Source of the DNA: Oscillospiraceae bacterium
GTDB taxonomy: Bacteria > Bacillota > Clostridia > Saccharofermentanales > UBA5734
DNA length: 33,804 nucleotides
NCBI GenBank assembly: GCA_012521915.1
Contig: JAAYLM010000420.1
Coordinates: 1-33,804 of the forward strand
Direction of reading: 5' to 3'
In this document: positions 1-7,697 of the stretch, piece by piece
Layout of the letters: each line of letters opens with the position of its first letter
How positions within the stretch are numbered: position 1 is the first letter of the stretch
The notes under the pieces: generated by a model
Told to the model about the DNA's origin: nothing
The model's database searches: none
What the model saw: the letters and a program-made list of their open reading frames with translations, nothing else
Made by a program: the position numbers and the translations under genes

Positions 1-82
1 CAGCCAGTCAGGAAATATGGATTGCCTGACAAGCGTCTTCCTTGTAGAATGGAGGCAATGTGTCGAAAGGCGGGGCGTTAAG

Positions 83-1000
83 ATGGCGAATGAAGCGGTT
101 TTACCTGAGCATGCGACCCCGGTTGAGACCGGAGCCAAAACAGCCAGAACCTGGACGGGTTCACTGGCGATCCTGGGAGCGGCACTGCTCTGGAGCAGTG
201 CCGGGCTGTTGATTAAATATATCCCCTGGCATCCGATGGCGATCGCAGCAGGAAGAAGTCTTCTGACATCAATCGTCTTCGTCTTGTATTTTCGCCGAAA
301 AGCTTTCTGCCGCCCCAACCTGGTCACCTGGCTGGCCGGTTTTGCTTTGATGTTGACACAGCTTGGGTTTATCATGGCCAACAAATTGACAACCGCAGCC
401 AATGCCATCATGCTGCAATACACCATGCCGGTTTTTATCATTATCATGGGTGCTGTATTTTTCAAAATAAAACCAAAACGTAGAGAAATTATAGCCCTGA
501 TATGGGCGCTGGCCGGGATTGTCTTGTTTTTCCTGGATAGCCTCCAGCCTGGCCAGATGCTCGGTAATCTGTTGGCAGTGGCCACCGGATTGACTTTTGC
601 TGGCGTTTTTGTCCTGAACAACCGGCCAACCTGCCAGATACCAACCGCCCTGCTTATCGGGCAGGCCGGTACCTTTCTAACCGGGCTCCCCTGGCTTGCC
701 ACTGTGAATCGGACGGACTTCACCTATCAGCCACTATTTGCAGTCGTTCTTCTGGGAATCTTCCAGCTTGGCTTGTCCTATATCCTGTTCCAGTATGGCA
801 TACGAAGAACCTTGCCCCTGCATGCCAGCCTGCTTTCTATGGTTGAACCGATCATGAATCCGGTCTGGGTGTTTCTGCTGTTGGGTGAGCAGCCAGGCTT
901 CGCAGCCATACTGGGTGCTGTTGTCGTCATTTCAGCTATTCTTTTTCTTAATCTTGGCCAGATCAATCCGTCAGCAGTCCGCCGGGCACGATCAAGCTGA
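83..1000 (+). CDS. EamA/DMT-family membrane transporter
   Basis: About 305 residues, almost wholly hydrophobic, with roughly ten predicted membrane segments arranged as two EamA halves. The first half opens near LGAALLWSSAGLLIKY and the second near LLAVATGLTFAGVFVL. This is the drug/metabolite transporter layout; members export amino acids, metabolites or drugs across the cytoplasmic membrane, but the substrate cannot be read from sequence. The second half ends in the usual SLLSMVEPIMNPVW and VFLLLGEQP region. I chose the ATG at 83; the reading frame is open from 17, but that earlier start would add a charged, non-hydrophobic leader and has no better ribosome site. The gene stands alone, with a 91-bp gap before the serpin gene and no clear terminator between them. 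The family call is firm; the function is open. Confidence 0.85.
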   Translation: MANEAVLPEHATPVETGAKTARTWTGSLAILGAALLWSSAGLLIKYIPWHPMAIAAGRSLLTSIVFVLYFRRKAFCRPNLVTWLAGFALMLTQLGFIMANKLTTAANAIMLQYTMPVFIIIMGAVFFKIKPKRREIIALIWALAGIVLFFLDSLQPGQMLGNLLAVATGLTFAGVFVLNNRPTCQIPTALLIGQAGTFLTGLPWLATVNRTDFTYQPLFAVVLLGIFQLGLSYILFQYGIRRTLPLHASLLSMVEPIMNPVWVFLLLGEQPGFAAILGAVVVISAILFLNLGQINPSAVRRARSS

Positions 1001-1091
1001 ACACGGCTGAACAAAACGCTGCTGCATGCGTCTAAAGACCAAAGACCATTCATGAATGTGCACCCCTGAGCCATAAAAGGGAGGTTCTTTT

Positions 1092-2408
1092 ATGCGTCAT
1101 CGAATCATAGCTCTTCTAGCTTTAATCAGCGTCATACTGCTGATGGCCAATGGCTGCAGCCTGACGGATATCCGAAAAACAGAACCGGCAGCCACAACGA
1201 CAGCCGGAACACAGGTCGACGTTGGCAGTGATCTGATGTCCGGAATAAGCGCTGAGCCCTACACCGTATCCGGCCAGCCTCCTGATACCGAGGTCAGTGA
1301 TGACATCAGCCGTTTTGCCGCGGACCTGCTGATAAGGTCCTCCAGCAACAAGGAAAACGTCATGGTCTCTCCTGCATCGGTCTTTTTAGCGCTCTCCATG
1401 ACGCTCAACGGTGCACGGGGCGAAACTGAGGCAGCCATGCTGAAAGTACTGGCCGATCAGGGTCTTACGACCGACCAGATCAATACAGCTGCCCGGGACT
1501 GGCTTCATCTGCTGGAAAAAACAGACGGGAAAACCTCGATCAGCATCGCCAATTCCATCTGGTTTCGGAATGGGTTCTCACCCAGCCTGTCCTTTTTGCA
1601 GCACAACGCCACATACTATGGTGCCGGAGCCAGACAGCTGGACTTTGCTGACGCAGCGGCAAAAGACACCATCAACAACTGGGTTAAAGAAAACACGCAG
1701 GGACTGATCGAAGCCATCGTCGATCAGATCAACCCCACGACGGTCATGTATTTGATCAACACACTTTATTTCAAGGCAGACTGGGAGACACCCTTCCTAC
1801 AGCATGAAACCCGCCAAAGACCATTTCAGGCACCAAACCAAACGGTGACTGTGGATTTTATGCACCGGACAGATATGGTTTCCTATTTCAACGACGACCA
1901 GGTCAGCGGTATTGTCTTGCCTTATGACGACACCAACTTTGCCTATTTTGCCATGTTGCTTCCTGAAGGCACCGATCCATCAGCCTGGCTGGCCGGACAG
2001 GATGCGTCAGTTCTTTTCAAGCAGATCAACACCTGGATCAGTGCATCTGAACCTACCCACATGACCCTGGCCTTGCCCCGCTACAAAGTCAGTTACGATG
2101 ACAGCTTGAACAATGAGCTGGAATCAATGGGCATGGCTGTCGCCTTTGGCGGACAGGCTGATTTTTCCGGGCTTCGTGAAGATGGGAACAGTGGCCTTTA
2201 TATCAGCGAAGTCAGGCACAAAACTGTGATCAACGTTGATGAAAAAGGCACAGAGGCGGCTGCCGCCACATCAGTTGCTATTGATGAGAGCGCCGCATGG
2301 TCTGAACTTGAGATGATTTTTGACCGGCCCTTTATCTATGGTATTATGGATTTGCAGACGGGTCTGCCGCTTTTTGCCGGGATTCTGAAAAACCCGGCTG
2401 GACAGTGA
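1092..2408 (+). CDS. Serpin-family protease inhibitor, predicted lipoprotein
   Basis: 438 residues. The N-terminus is a lipoprotein signal with lipobox LMANGC (Cys22), so the mature protein should be tethered on the outer face of the membrane through a linker of about 50 residues rich in Thr, Ala and Ser. From about residue 70 on it is a full-length serpin, with the shutter-region start VMVSPASVFLALSM, the NTLYFKADW motif, and the C-terminal DRPFIYGIMD. The reactive-loop hinge is intact: E384 at P17, G386 at P15, T387 at P14 and a run of alanines at P12-P9, the pattern of inhibitory serpins. Counting from the hinge places P1 near Ser400, followed by Ala-Ala, which would suit an elastase- or subtilisin-like target; this is inference. 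GGGAGG lies at a good distance upstream. Serpins are patchily distributed in bacteria and often thought to defend against host or neighbour proteases. Confidence 0.93.
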   Translation: MRHRIIALLALISVILLMANGCSLTDIRKTEPAATTTAGTQVDVGSDLMSGISAEPYTVSGQPPDTEVSDDISRFAADLLIRSSSNKENVMVSPASVFLALSMTLNGARGETEAAMLKVLADQGLTTDQINTAARDWLHLLEKTDGKTSISIANSIWFRNGFSPSLSFLQHNATYYGAGARQLDFADAAAKDTINNWVKENTQGLIEAIVDQINPTTVMYLINTLYFKADWETPFLQHETRQRPFQAPNQTVTVDFMHRTDMVSYFNDDQVSGIVLPYDDTNFAYFAMLLPEGTDPSAWLAGQDASVLFKQINTWISASEPTHMTLALPRYKVSYDDSLNNELESMGMAVAFGGQADFSGLREDGNSGLYISEVRHKTVINVDEKGTEAAAATSVAIDESAAWSELEMIFDRPFIYGIMDLQTGLPLFAGILKNPAGQ

Positions 2409-2450
2409 CCGCAGCCGGTGGCAAGGCCCCTGCAGAACTGGAGATACCCC

Positions 2451-3557
2451 ATGAACAGCAGGGAACGATTGTTGCATTGCCTTTATGGTGAGCCCGTCGA
2501 CCGCGTACCTGTATCAACATATGAGCTGGTAGGCTACAACCGCGAAGCCTGGGAAAACAAAGAGCCCTCTTATCACCGGCTGATGGAAGCGATCCGCGCG
2601 CAAACAGACTGTCTCTACATGGATGGGCCGGACTGGTTGTTGCCGCAACAGCCCTGGCAGGAAACAAAAACCTGGCGCGAAGGCTGCAGCACCTTCCAGC
2701 GCAGCTGTCTGCACACGGCCGACGGACCCCTGGAACAGCTGAGCAGGCAAGATGACAAGGTGCACACAACCTGGACCATCAAACATTTCTTGACGGAACT
2801 GACGGACATCGACCGTTATCTCAGTCTGCCCTATGAACCGCCCCGGATCAGTTTTACCCGCTTTGACGCGACAGCTCGCGAGCTGGGTGGGCATGGCCTG
2901 ATGATGATCTCGGTTTCGGATCCCATCTGTGAAGCCGCTCACCTGTTCAGCATGGCTGATTTTCTTGTTCTGGCCAGAACCGAGACCTGCAAAATCCGAT
3001 ATTTTCTTGACGCGCTGTTCGACAGGCAACAGGCAAATCTGCGGCAGATGCTGTCCCATGACGTTAAAGACGTGGTCTTTCGGATCTGCGGTCCCGAGTA
3101 TGCGACACCTCCTTACCTGCCACCTAATCTCTTCAGATTACTCGTTACACGATACCTGATACCGATCTGCCGCCAGATTCGACAGGCAGGTGCCATTCCC
3201 CGCATACACTGTCACGGAAAAATCGGACAGGTGCTGGATCAGTTTGCCGAGACAGAAGCGCTGGCCTTGGATCCTCTTGAACCACCTCCGGACGGAGACA
3301 TCGAGCTCGCGGCGATCAAACGACGTTATGGTGACCGTTTCTGCCTGCAGGGCAACATCGAACTGCGCGAGCTGGAAAACGGAACGCCCGGGCGCATTGA
3401 TCAACTAGTCCGGCAGGCCATGGCCGCAGCCAAAGGCCAAGGCCGCTTTATACTCATGCCGACAGCGGCGCCTATCAATATCCCCCTGTCACCCCGCACA
3501 GAAGCTAATTATCTGCAAATGATCGAAAGCGGCCTTCGCTATGGAAGCTATGTATGA
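2451..3557 (+). CDS. Uroporphyrinogen decarboxylase-like (URO-D fold) protein
   Basis: 368 residues from the ATG at 2451, which has GGAG seven bases upstream; a GTG at 2418 is in frame but has no ribosome site. The N-terminus (NSRERLLHCLYGEPVDRVPV) is the standard opening of the URO-D superfamily, and the IHCHGKIGQVLDQF and CLQGNIELRELENG stretches match the second half of the TIM barrel. The superfamily includes HemE and many corrinoid or methylthiol methyltransferases. No other heme gene lies nearby, and clostridial paralogues of this type are usually not HemE, so a methyltransferase-like role is more likely than porphyrin decarboxylation. It follows the serpin gene by 42 bp and may share its transcript. 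The hairpin at 3640-3669 is its probable terminator. Confidence 0.8.
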   Translation: MNSRERLLHCLYGEPVDRVPVSTYELVGYNREAWENKEPSYHRLMEAIRAQTDCLYMDGPDWLLPQQPWQETKTWREGCSTFQRSCLHTADGPLEQLSRQDDKVHTTWTIKHFLTELTDIDRYLSLPYEPPRISFTRFDATARELGGHGLMMISVSDPICEAAHLFSMADFLVLARTETCKIRYFLDALFDRQQANLRQMLSHDVKDVVFRICGPEYATPPYLPPNLFRLLVTRYLIPICRQIRQAGAIPRIHCHGKIGQVLDQFAETEALALDPLEPPPDGDIELAAIKRRYGDRFCLQGNIELRELENGTPGRIDQLVRQAMAAAKGQGRFILMPTAAPINIPLSPRTEANYLQMIESGLRYGSYV

Positions 3558-3639
3558 GCAGATGGTATAGGGTGCCCATGCGAATAATAATTCTGTTGGC
3601 AGCTACAGCTTGAAAAGGCAAATATCCCAAGACAGCATA

Positions 3640-3669
3640 AAGCCCTGTCTCCTTACAGCGACAGGGCTT
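3640..3669. terminator. Bidirectional terminator hairpin
   Basis: A perfect 10-bp inverted repeat (3640-3649 and 3660-3669) with a 10-base loop. The plus side is followed by CTTT and the minus side by TTTAT, so both T-tracts are weak. It sits between the URO-D gene (+) and tRNA-Thr (-), whose 3' ends face each other, and probably serves both. Confidence 0.65.
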
Positions 3670-3672
3670 CTT

Positions 3673-3748
3673 TGGAGCCTGCGGACGGATTTGAACCCCC
3701 GACCTGCTGATTACAAATCAGCTGCTCTACCAACTGAGCTACACAGGC
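3673..3748 (-). tRNA. tRNA-Thr (anticodon TGT)
   Basis: Read on the minus strand this folds as a standard cloverleaf. The acceptor stem is GCCTGTG paired with CGCAGGC (one G-U), the D-stem is GCTC/GAGC, the anticodon stem GCTGA/TCAGC encloses the loop TTTGTAA, and the T-arm carries GGTTCAAATCC. The anticodon TGT reads ACA, giving threonine. The discriminator base is T and the 3' CCA is encoded (3673-3675). A promoter lies just upstream and a hairpin terminator just downstream, so it is a single-gene transcript. Confidence 0.96.
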
Positions 3749-3766
3749 GCAGCAGATGCATTGATT

Positions 3767-3795
3767 ATAGTAATCGAAGGCCGGCTGCTTGTCAA
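3767..3795 (-). promoter_or_regulatory. Promoter of tRNA-Thr
   Basis: On the minus strand, TTGACA (3790-3795) and TACTAT (3767-3772) are separated by exactly 17 bases, about 20 bases before the tRNA 5' end at 3748. The -35 box overlaps the stop codon of the upstream dipeptidase gene. Confidence 0.75.
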
Positions 3796-4739
3796 GATTG
3801 AATCACGCCCATGGTGCCTGTCAGTCGCAAAAAGTTACCGCCCGCGATTTTCTCGATGTCCTCACGGCTATAATTCAAGCGGGTCAGTGCCTCGATGATT
3901 TTCGTGACATCAGTCACATCACAGACATCTTCTGGCCAGCAGGGAATGCCGTCAAAGTCGCTGCCCAGACCAACATGGTCAACGCCCATCAGGGCAACCA
4001 TGTACTCAAGGTGGCGGATGATGTCAGTCAGGGTTGCCCGCCCGTCGTGATTAAGGAAAAGCGGATAATAGTTGATGCCGACCACACCGCCATGATCACG
4101 GATCGCCAGCAGCTGGCTGTCTGTGAGGTTTCTGACATGGTCACAAAGCGTCCGGCTGTCAGAATGTGAGGCGATGATCGGTTGACTGGTCGCCTCGATC
4201 ACATCCCAGAAACCTCTGACTGCAAGGTGCGAAACATCGATCAACATACCCAGGCGGTTCATCTCATCCACCACAGAACGGCCCAGAGAAGTCAGGCCAC
4301 CTCCGGTATCACTGAACGATGCCCCGTCAGCCAGTTCATTGCGCGCGTTATGGGTCAGGCACAGACTGCGCACACCAAGGCGGTAATAGATGCGCAAGGC
4401 GGAGAGGTCACCGACCAGAGCTTCTCCACCTTCGATGGACAGCAAAGCAGCCACTTTGCCTTCGCGCAGCGCGCGTTCAATGTCTGATCCGGTGTTGCAG
4501 TGGGCTACAAGGCCAGGCCAGCGCTCTATTTCTCTCCAATAACGATCGATCAGAACAAAAGCTCTGCGCGCGGCATCGCCCTGACTGCAAGCCGGTGACA
4601 CACAAGCCGCAAAAACCTGCACAGCCTGTCCCAGTCCTCGCAAGCGCTTCAGATCCAGCTGCAGGTTGTTTTCTGCCAGCGACACCTCATGACTGGTCAA
4701 ATGCAGCAAAGTATCACAGTGCGTATCAAAATAAATCAT
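3792..4739 (-). CDS. Membrane dipeptidase family peptidase (M19)
   Basis: 315 residues from the ATG at 4739; GGAGG lies ten bases before it. The frame is open further upstream into the fumarase gene but that part is not coding. The protein starts at once with the family HxD metal motif (FDTHCDT, His7 and Asp9). It continues with SIEGGE (bridging Glu), IDVSH and ASHSDSR (metal and substrate His residues), and the C-terminal GLGSDFDG. These are the marks of the renal-dipeptidase/M19 family, zinc enzymes that cleave dipeptides, some with D-residues. No signal peptide is visible, so a cytoplasmic enzyme is likely. It lies 61 bp downstream of the fumarase beta gene on the same strand and may be cotranscribed with it. 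Confidence 0.92.
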   Translation of the reverse strand: MIYFDTHCDTLLHLTSHEVSLAENNLQLDLKRLRGLGQAVQVFAACVSPACSQGDAARRAFVLIDRYWREIERWPGLVAHCNTGSDIERALREGKVAALLSIEGGEALVGDLSALRIYYRLGVRSLCLTHNARNELADGASFSDTGGGLTSLGRSVVDEMNRLGMLIDVSHLAVRGFWDVIEATSQPIIASHSDSRTLCDHVRNLTDSQLLAIRDHGGVVGINYYPLFLNHDGRATLTDIIRHLEYMVALMGVDHVGLGSDFDGIPCWPEDVCDVTDVTKIIEALTRLNYSREDIEKIAGGNFLRLTGTMGVIQS

Positions 4740-4800
4740 TGTCAATATGCCTCCAGTCCAGATGGCCTTCGGAAACATGCCCCAGGTATTGCCTTTATCA

Positions 4801-5382
4801 TCAGCTTTCTTGTCTGATCTCTTTGAGATAAGCTTCGCGCCCGGTTGTATACAAGTCATTGCCCTGACTGTCAATCAGCACGACAGCAGGAAATGCCTCA
4901 AAAGTCAGTCGACGCACGGCCTCTGGACCCAGATCAGGCCATGCCACCAGCTCAGAAGCTATGATATGACGGGCCAGAAGTGCTCCGGCACCGCCTGTGG
5001 CACCCAGATAAACTGCGCCATACTGTCGCATGGCCGCAACGACGTCCGGATTTCTGAGCCCTTTACCGATCATGACACGCAGGCCGTGCTTCAGCAGCAG
5101 AGGCGTATAGACATCCATGCGGCCGCTGGTTGTTGGTCCGGCTGACCCGATCACCTGTCCTGGTTTGGCCGGGCAAGGTCCGGCATAATAAATAGCCGCC
5201 CCCTCCAGTGGAAATGGCAGAGGCTCACCCCGCTGTACAAGATCCGCCATACGCTGATGTGCCGCGTCGCGGGCGGTATAAACGGTCCCATTGAGTGACA
5301 GCAAGTCACCGGTTCGCAGGCTGGCAGCATCCTGCGAACTAAGGGGCAATGTAATCTTGATTCTATTGAAAGCCTGATCCAT
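4801..5382 (-). CDS. Fumarate hydratase (class I, Fe-S) beta subunit
   Basis: 193 residues. The start is taken as the ATG at 5382 because GGAGG sits six bases upstream; a GTG at 5409, overlapping the alpha stop, has no ribosome site. Motifs typical of the C-terminal fumarase domain are visible: LSGTVYTARDAAHQR-like (here LNGTVYTARDAAHQR), the IYYAGPCPA segment, GPTTSGRMD, and MIGKGL. Together with the alpha subunit encoded directly upstream it forms the heterodimeric [4Fe-4S] enzyme that interconverts fumarate and malate. L(+)-tartrate dehydratase has the same architecture and cannot be excluded from sequence alone. In an anaerobe this would serve a partial, often reductive, citric-acid branch. 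Confidence 0.9.
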   Translation of the reverse strand: MDQAFNRIKITLPLSSQDAASLRTGDLLSLNGTVYTARDAAHQRMADLVQRGEPLPFPLEGAAIYYAGPCPAKPGQVIGSAGPTTSGRMDVYTPLLLKHGLRVMIGKGLRNPDVVAAMRQYGAVYLGATGGAGALLARHIIASELVAWPDLGPEAVRRLTFEAFPAVVLIDSQGNDLYTTGREAYLKEIRQES

Positions 5383-5405
5383 CCGGAACCTCCAGTCGGG
5401 ACACG

Positions 5406-6248
5406 TCACAGCACCGCTTCCGCATGCCGGGTCGCGTGACAGCTCATATTGATGACCACCGGCAAGCCCGCGATATGGGTTGGGTAGCTGAGTATATGCA
5501 AGGCCAGGGCTGTCGTTTGTCCACCCAGGCCGCCTGGACCAATCCCCAGGCTATTGACCGCCTTGAGTAGCTCCTCTTCCAGTCTGGCCAGATGAGGCAA
5601 CGGACTGGTCTGTCCGACCGGAATGAGCAACGCCTGTTTGGCCAGCAGAGCTGCCTTTTCCAGTGTTCCGCCAAGGCCCAGACCGATCACAACTGGTGGG
5701 CAGGGATTCGGTCCAGCTGCTTGAACCGTTTCCAGAACAAATCGACGTATGCCTTCTTCCCCGTCCGACGGACTGAGCATCCTGGCAGCACTCATGTTTT
5801 CGCTGCCAAATCCTTTTGGTGCGACCACCAGGCGGAGTTGATCCCCCTGGACAATACTGTAATGGATGACAGCCGGTGTGTTGTCACCGGTGTTTTGCCG
5901 CTGCAAGGGATCCGACACGACCGAATAACGCAGATACCCTTCGCGGTAACCTCGGGCTACACCGCGCTGAATGGCTGTTTCGATCCAGTCACCGGTCACC
6001 GTGACATCCTGACCAATTTCCACGAAAACCACCACCATACCCGTATCCTGGCATATTGGCACCTCCAGTTCAGAGGCGATACGGGCATTCTCAGCCAGGT
6101 CCTGCATAACAGCCCGACCGGCCGGTGTCCGTTCCTGTCGTCCGGCTTGAACAATAGCCGCGCGCAAGTCTTCCGGCAGGCGGGTATTGGCCTGCCGGCA
6201 TAGCGACGCAACGGTTTGTTCAATTTTATTTGCGGTGATTAATTTCAT
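5406..6248 (-). CDS. Fumarate hydratase (class I, Fe-S) alpha subunit
   Basis: 280 residues, the usual length for the stand-alone alpha subunit. The three cysteines that hold the catalytic [4Fe-4S] cluster are in place: Cys66 in ICQDTG, Cys183 in GPNPCPP and Cys270 in NMSCHA. The glycine-rich GLGLGG and GPGGLGGQTTAL stretches are also typical. The ATG at 6248 follows a GGGGGG tract on the minus strand that can act as ribosome site. A good promoter lies at 6310-6338. It begins an operon that continues into the beta subunit and perhaps the dipeptidase. Fumarase versus tartrate dehydratase is not settled by sequence. Confidence 0.92.
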   Translation of the reverse strand: MKLITANKIEQTVASLCRQANTRLPEDLRAAIVQAGRQERTPAGRAVMQDLAENARIASELEVPICQDTGMVVVFVEIGQDVTVTGDWIETAIQRGVARGYREGYLRYSVVSDPLQRQNTGDNTPAVIHYSIVQGDQLRLVVAPKGFGSENMSAARMLSPSDGEEGIRRFVLETVQAAGPNPCPPVVIGLGLGGTLEKAALLAKQALLIPVGQTSPLPHLARLEEELLKAVNSLGIGPGGLGGQTTALALHILSYPTHIAGLPVVINMSCHATRHAEAVL

Positions 6249-6309
6249 ATATTGTCCCCCCGGGCGTTAACCACTTTACCGGCTAAAGCCAACTAAAGCT
6301 GCTTCAAAC

Positions 6310-6338
6310 ATCTTATCTCAAGATACTCTTCTCGTCAA
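6310..6338 (-). promoter_or_regulatory. Promoter of the fumarase operon
   Basis: On the minus strand, TTGACG (6333-6338) and TAAGAT (6310-6315) are spaced by 17 bases, about 60 bases ahead of the alpha-subunit start. It is divergent from the HU promoter. Confidence 0.65.
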
Positions 6339-6394
6339 AATCAGGAATATTTCCCTATTTCCGCTAATATCAGGCATTTATGCGGTGTTATCCC

Positions 6395-6424
6395 TTGACA
6401 CTTAGTGTTGCTTGGTATCATAAT
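6395..6424 (+). promoter_or_regulatory. Promoter of the HU gene
   Basis: A consensus TTGACA at 6395-6400 is followed by CATAAT at 6419-6424 with an 18-base spacer; TATCAT at 6416 is an alternative. The ATG of HU is about 37 bases further on, with AAAGGAGG at 6446-6453. Confidence 0.7.
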
Positions 6425-6460
6425 ATTCCTTGAAATAACCGCCCAAAGGAGGCCATACCC

Positions 6461-6736
6461 ATGAATAAAACTGATTTAATTGACGCCGTTGCCAAGGCTA
6501 CCCGCTTGAGCAAAAAAGACAGCGAAGCCGCGATCACCACCATGCTTGATACCATTACCGATGCATTGACCAAAGAAGAAAAAGTCGTGCTGGTTGGCTT
6601 TGGTACATTTGAAGTCCGCAAACGTGCCGCCCGCAAAGGCCGTAATCCGAGCACCAAAGAAGAGATCCGCATTCCTGCATCCAAAGCACCTGTTTTCAAA
6701 GCAGGAAAAGGTTTGAAGGACAAAGTCAACGTCTGA
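6461..6736 (+). CDS. hup: HU-family nucleoid DNA-binding protein
   Basis: 91 residues, the standard HU length. It begins [14 protein letters not shown] and shows the helical dimer body, the [21 protein letters not shown] turn into the beta-arm, and the C-terminal [12 protein letters not shown]. The arm tip has the usual basic, Pro-containing sequence ([17 protein letters not shown]). HU dimers bend and compact DNA without strong sequence preference. A strong ribosome site (AAAGGAGG), a near-consensus promoter and a strong downstream terminator suggest high, independent expression. Confidence 0.98.
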   Translation: MNKTDLIDAVAKATRLSKKDSEAAITTMLDTITDALTKEEKVVLVGFGTFEVRKRAARKGRNPSTKEEIRIPASKAPVFKAGKGLKDKVNV

Positions 6737-6792
6737 TGACGTACTGGCCTTGAGCAGCGCCTGCAAAGCTGTCGATGTGGATGGCCTGGTTC

Positions 6793-7500
6793 TTAATATG
6801 TGACATGAGACCCTTCAGATGACACCGTCATACTGAAGGGTTTTTCTTTACATTCCGGTTGCTGCTCACAAGCCAGGTAGCGAAGCTGTTCTTGTTCAAC
6901 AGCGCGAACCGCTTCCAGGTGCAGGCGGCATATCGAAGCCGTCGGTGTCAGCCCCTGCCGATATAAGTCACTGCCTTTTAGGGCATAGCGGATATCCCTC
7001 TCGATCTGGCTGACACGCACCTTATACTGCTCGGCAACCAGCGGATAAACCGTTTTGCTGACTGGTCTGATCTGGGTTTCACCCAGGCCTGCGGCCAGCA
7101 GAATACAACGCAAATAGTGATAGCCATTAAGCTTGGAGCGGATCCCGTGCGTAGCCAGTGTCCTGTCCACCACCTGATAGAAATATTTCCATGTTTCACT
7201 GTCCTGCTGCTGCCTGTCACGAAGAATCTGCCCGGTTGTTTCCAAAATACGTCGGGAGGCATAGGGAACGCCGCGTCGCCCGTCAATCAGGTAATGGACA
7301 CGCCCGGCGGTATCTGTAAAACCCACACAACCGTTCCTGGCCAGCAGCTGGTTGATTTTTCCCAGCATATCCCTGTCGTTGGCCGCGACATAGAAAGCCA
7401 GTTTTTCCTGATTATCATGATAAGCAACCGATCGAGCGGACTGATTCGGTGTCTGTGTCATGCCGCTGTGCCCGCCAGTCTGCTTTTCGGACGGACACAT
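6793..7500 (-). CDS. Receiver-less protein with Spo0A C-terminal DNA-binding domain
   Basis: Up to 235 residues. Residues from about 115 to 175 align well by eye with the sigma-A-activating DNA-binding domain of Spo0A. GIRSKLNGYHYLRCILL resembles GIPAHIKGYQYLREAI, KTVYPLVAEQYKV resembles KVLYPTIAKKYNT, and SQIERDIRYALK resembles SRVERAIRHAIE. There is no phosphorylatable receiver. The preceding 80 or so residues (AFYVAANDRDML, GFTDTAGRVHYLIDGRRG) form a short alpha/beta unit that might be a remnant receiver or a different sensor; I do not recognise it. The start is uncertain: GGGAGG is only one base from the ATG at 7500, while the in-frame ATG at 7461 has no good site. Its last codons overlap the HU terminator. 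The role is probably transcription control related to differentiation; this is inference. Confidence 0.8.
   Translation of the reverse strand: MCPSEKQTGGHSGMTQTPNQSARSVAYHDNQEKLAFYVAANDRDMLGKINQLLARNGCVGFTDTAGRVHYLIDGRRGVPYASRRILETTGQILRDRQQQDSETWKYFYQVVDRTLATHGIRSKLNGYHYLRCILLAAGLGETQIRPVSKTVYPLVAEQYKVRVSQIERDIRYALKGSDLYRQGLTPTASICRLHLEAVRAVEQEQLRYLACEQQPECKEKPFSMTVSSEGSHVTY
6811..6848 (+). terminator. HU terminator, inside the convergent gene's 3' end
   Basis: A strong hairpin: CCCTTCAG (6811-6818) pairs with CTGAAGGG (6833-6840), and ATGAC pairs with GTCAT inside it, with a single bulged A and a 3-base loop. TTTTTCTTT follows at once. It lies about 75 bp after the HU stop and within the last codons of the Spo0A-domain gene on the other strand. 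Confidence 0.88.
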
Positions 7501-7514
7501 ACCTCCCTTCTGAA

Positions 7515-7529
7515 CCTGCCTTCAGCAGG
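7515..7529 (-). other. Small leader hairpin before the Spo0A-domain gene
   Basis: CCTGC (7515-7519) and GCAGG (7525-7529) form a short stem directly upstream of the GGGAGG ribosome site at 7502-7507. It may limit ribosome access. No metabolite-binding motif is recognisable. Confidence 0.35.
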
Positions 7530-7572
7530 CAAGCACACTGAGATGCCGATGTTTTCCGATCCTTTGCTTTTT

Positions 7573-7601
7573 AGTATGCAGCCTGTCTGGCCGCCCGACA
7601 A
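7573..7601 (-). promoter_or_regulatory. Candidate promoter of the Spo0A-domain gene
   Basis: On the minus strand, TTGTCG (7596-7601) and CATACT (7573-7578) are separated by 17 bases, right after the terminator at 7612-7640 and about 75 bases before the gene. Each box differs from consensus at two positions. Confidence 0.5.
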
Positions 7602-7611
7602 TCGTACACAG

Positions 7612-7640
7612 GCAAAAAAAGGCAGGCATGACTGCCTGTC
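7612..7640 (-). terminator. Minus-strand terminator after the structured RNA
   Basis: On the minus strand a 6-bp stem (7632-7637 with 7620-7625) with a six-base loop is followed by a run of seven T residues (7614-7620, partly within the stem end). It ends transcripts coming from the HAD gene and the structured RNA region. Confidence 0.75.
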
Positions 7641-7697
7641 TTTCCATTATGTTATGTTCAAATGAATTGAGCCTTCTGAGGCTTTAACGGTTAGCAC

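Noticed and set aside
5592-6203. A 203-codon plus-strand frame opposite fumarase alpha
   Set aside because: Antisense to the cluster-binding cysteine regions of a clear enzyme.
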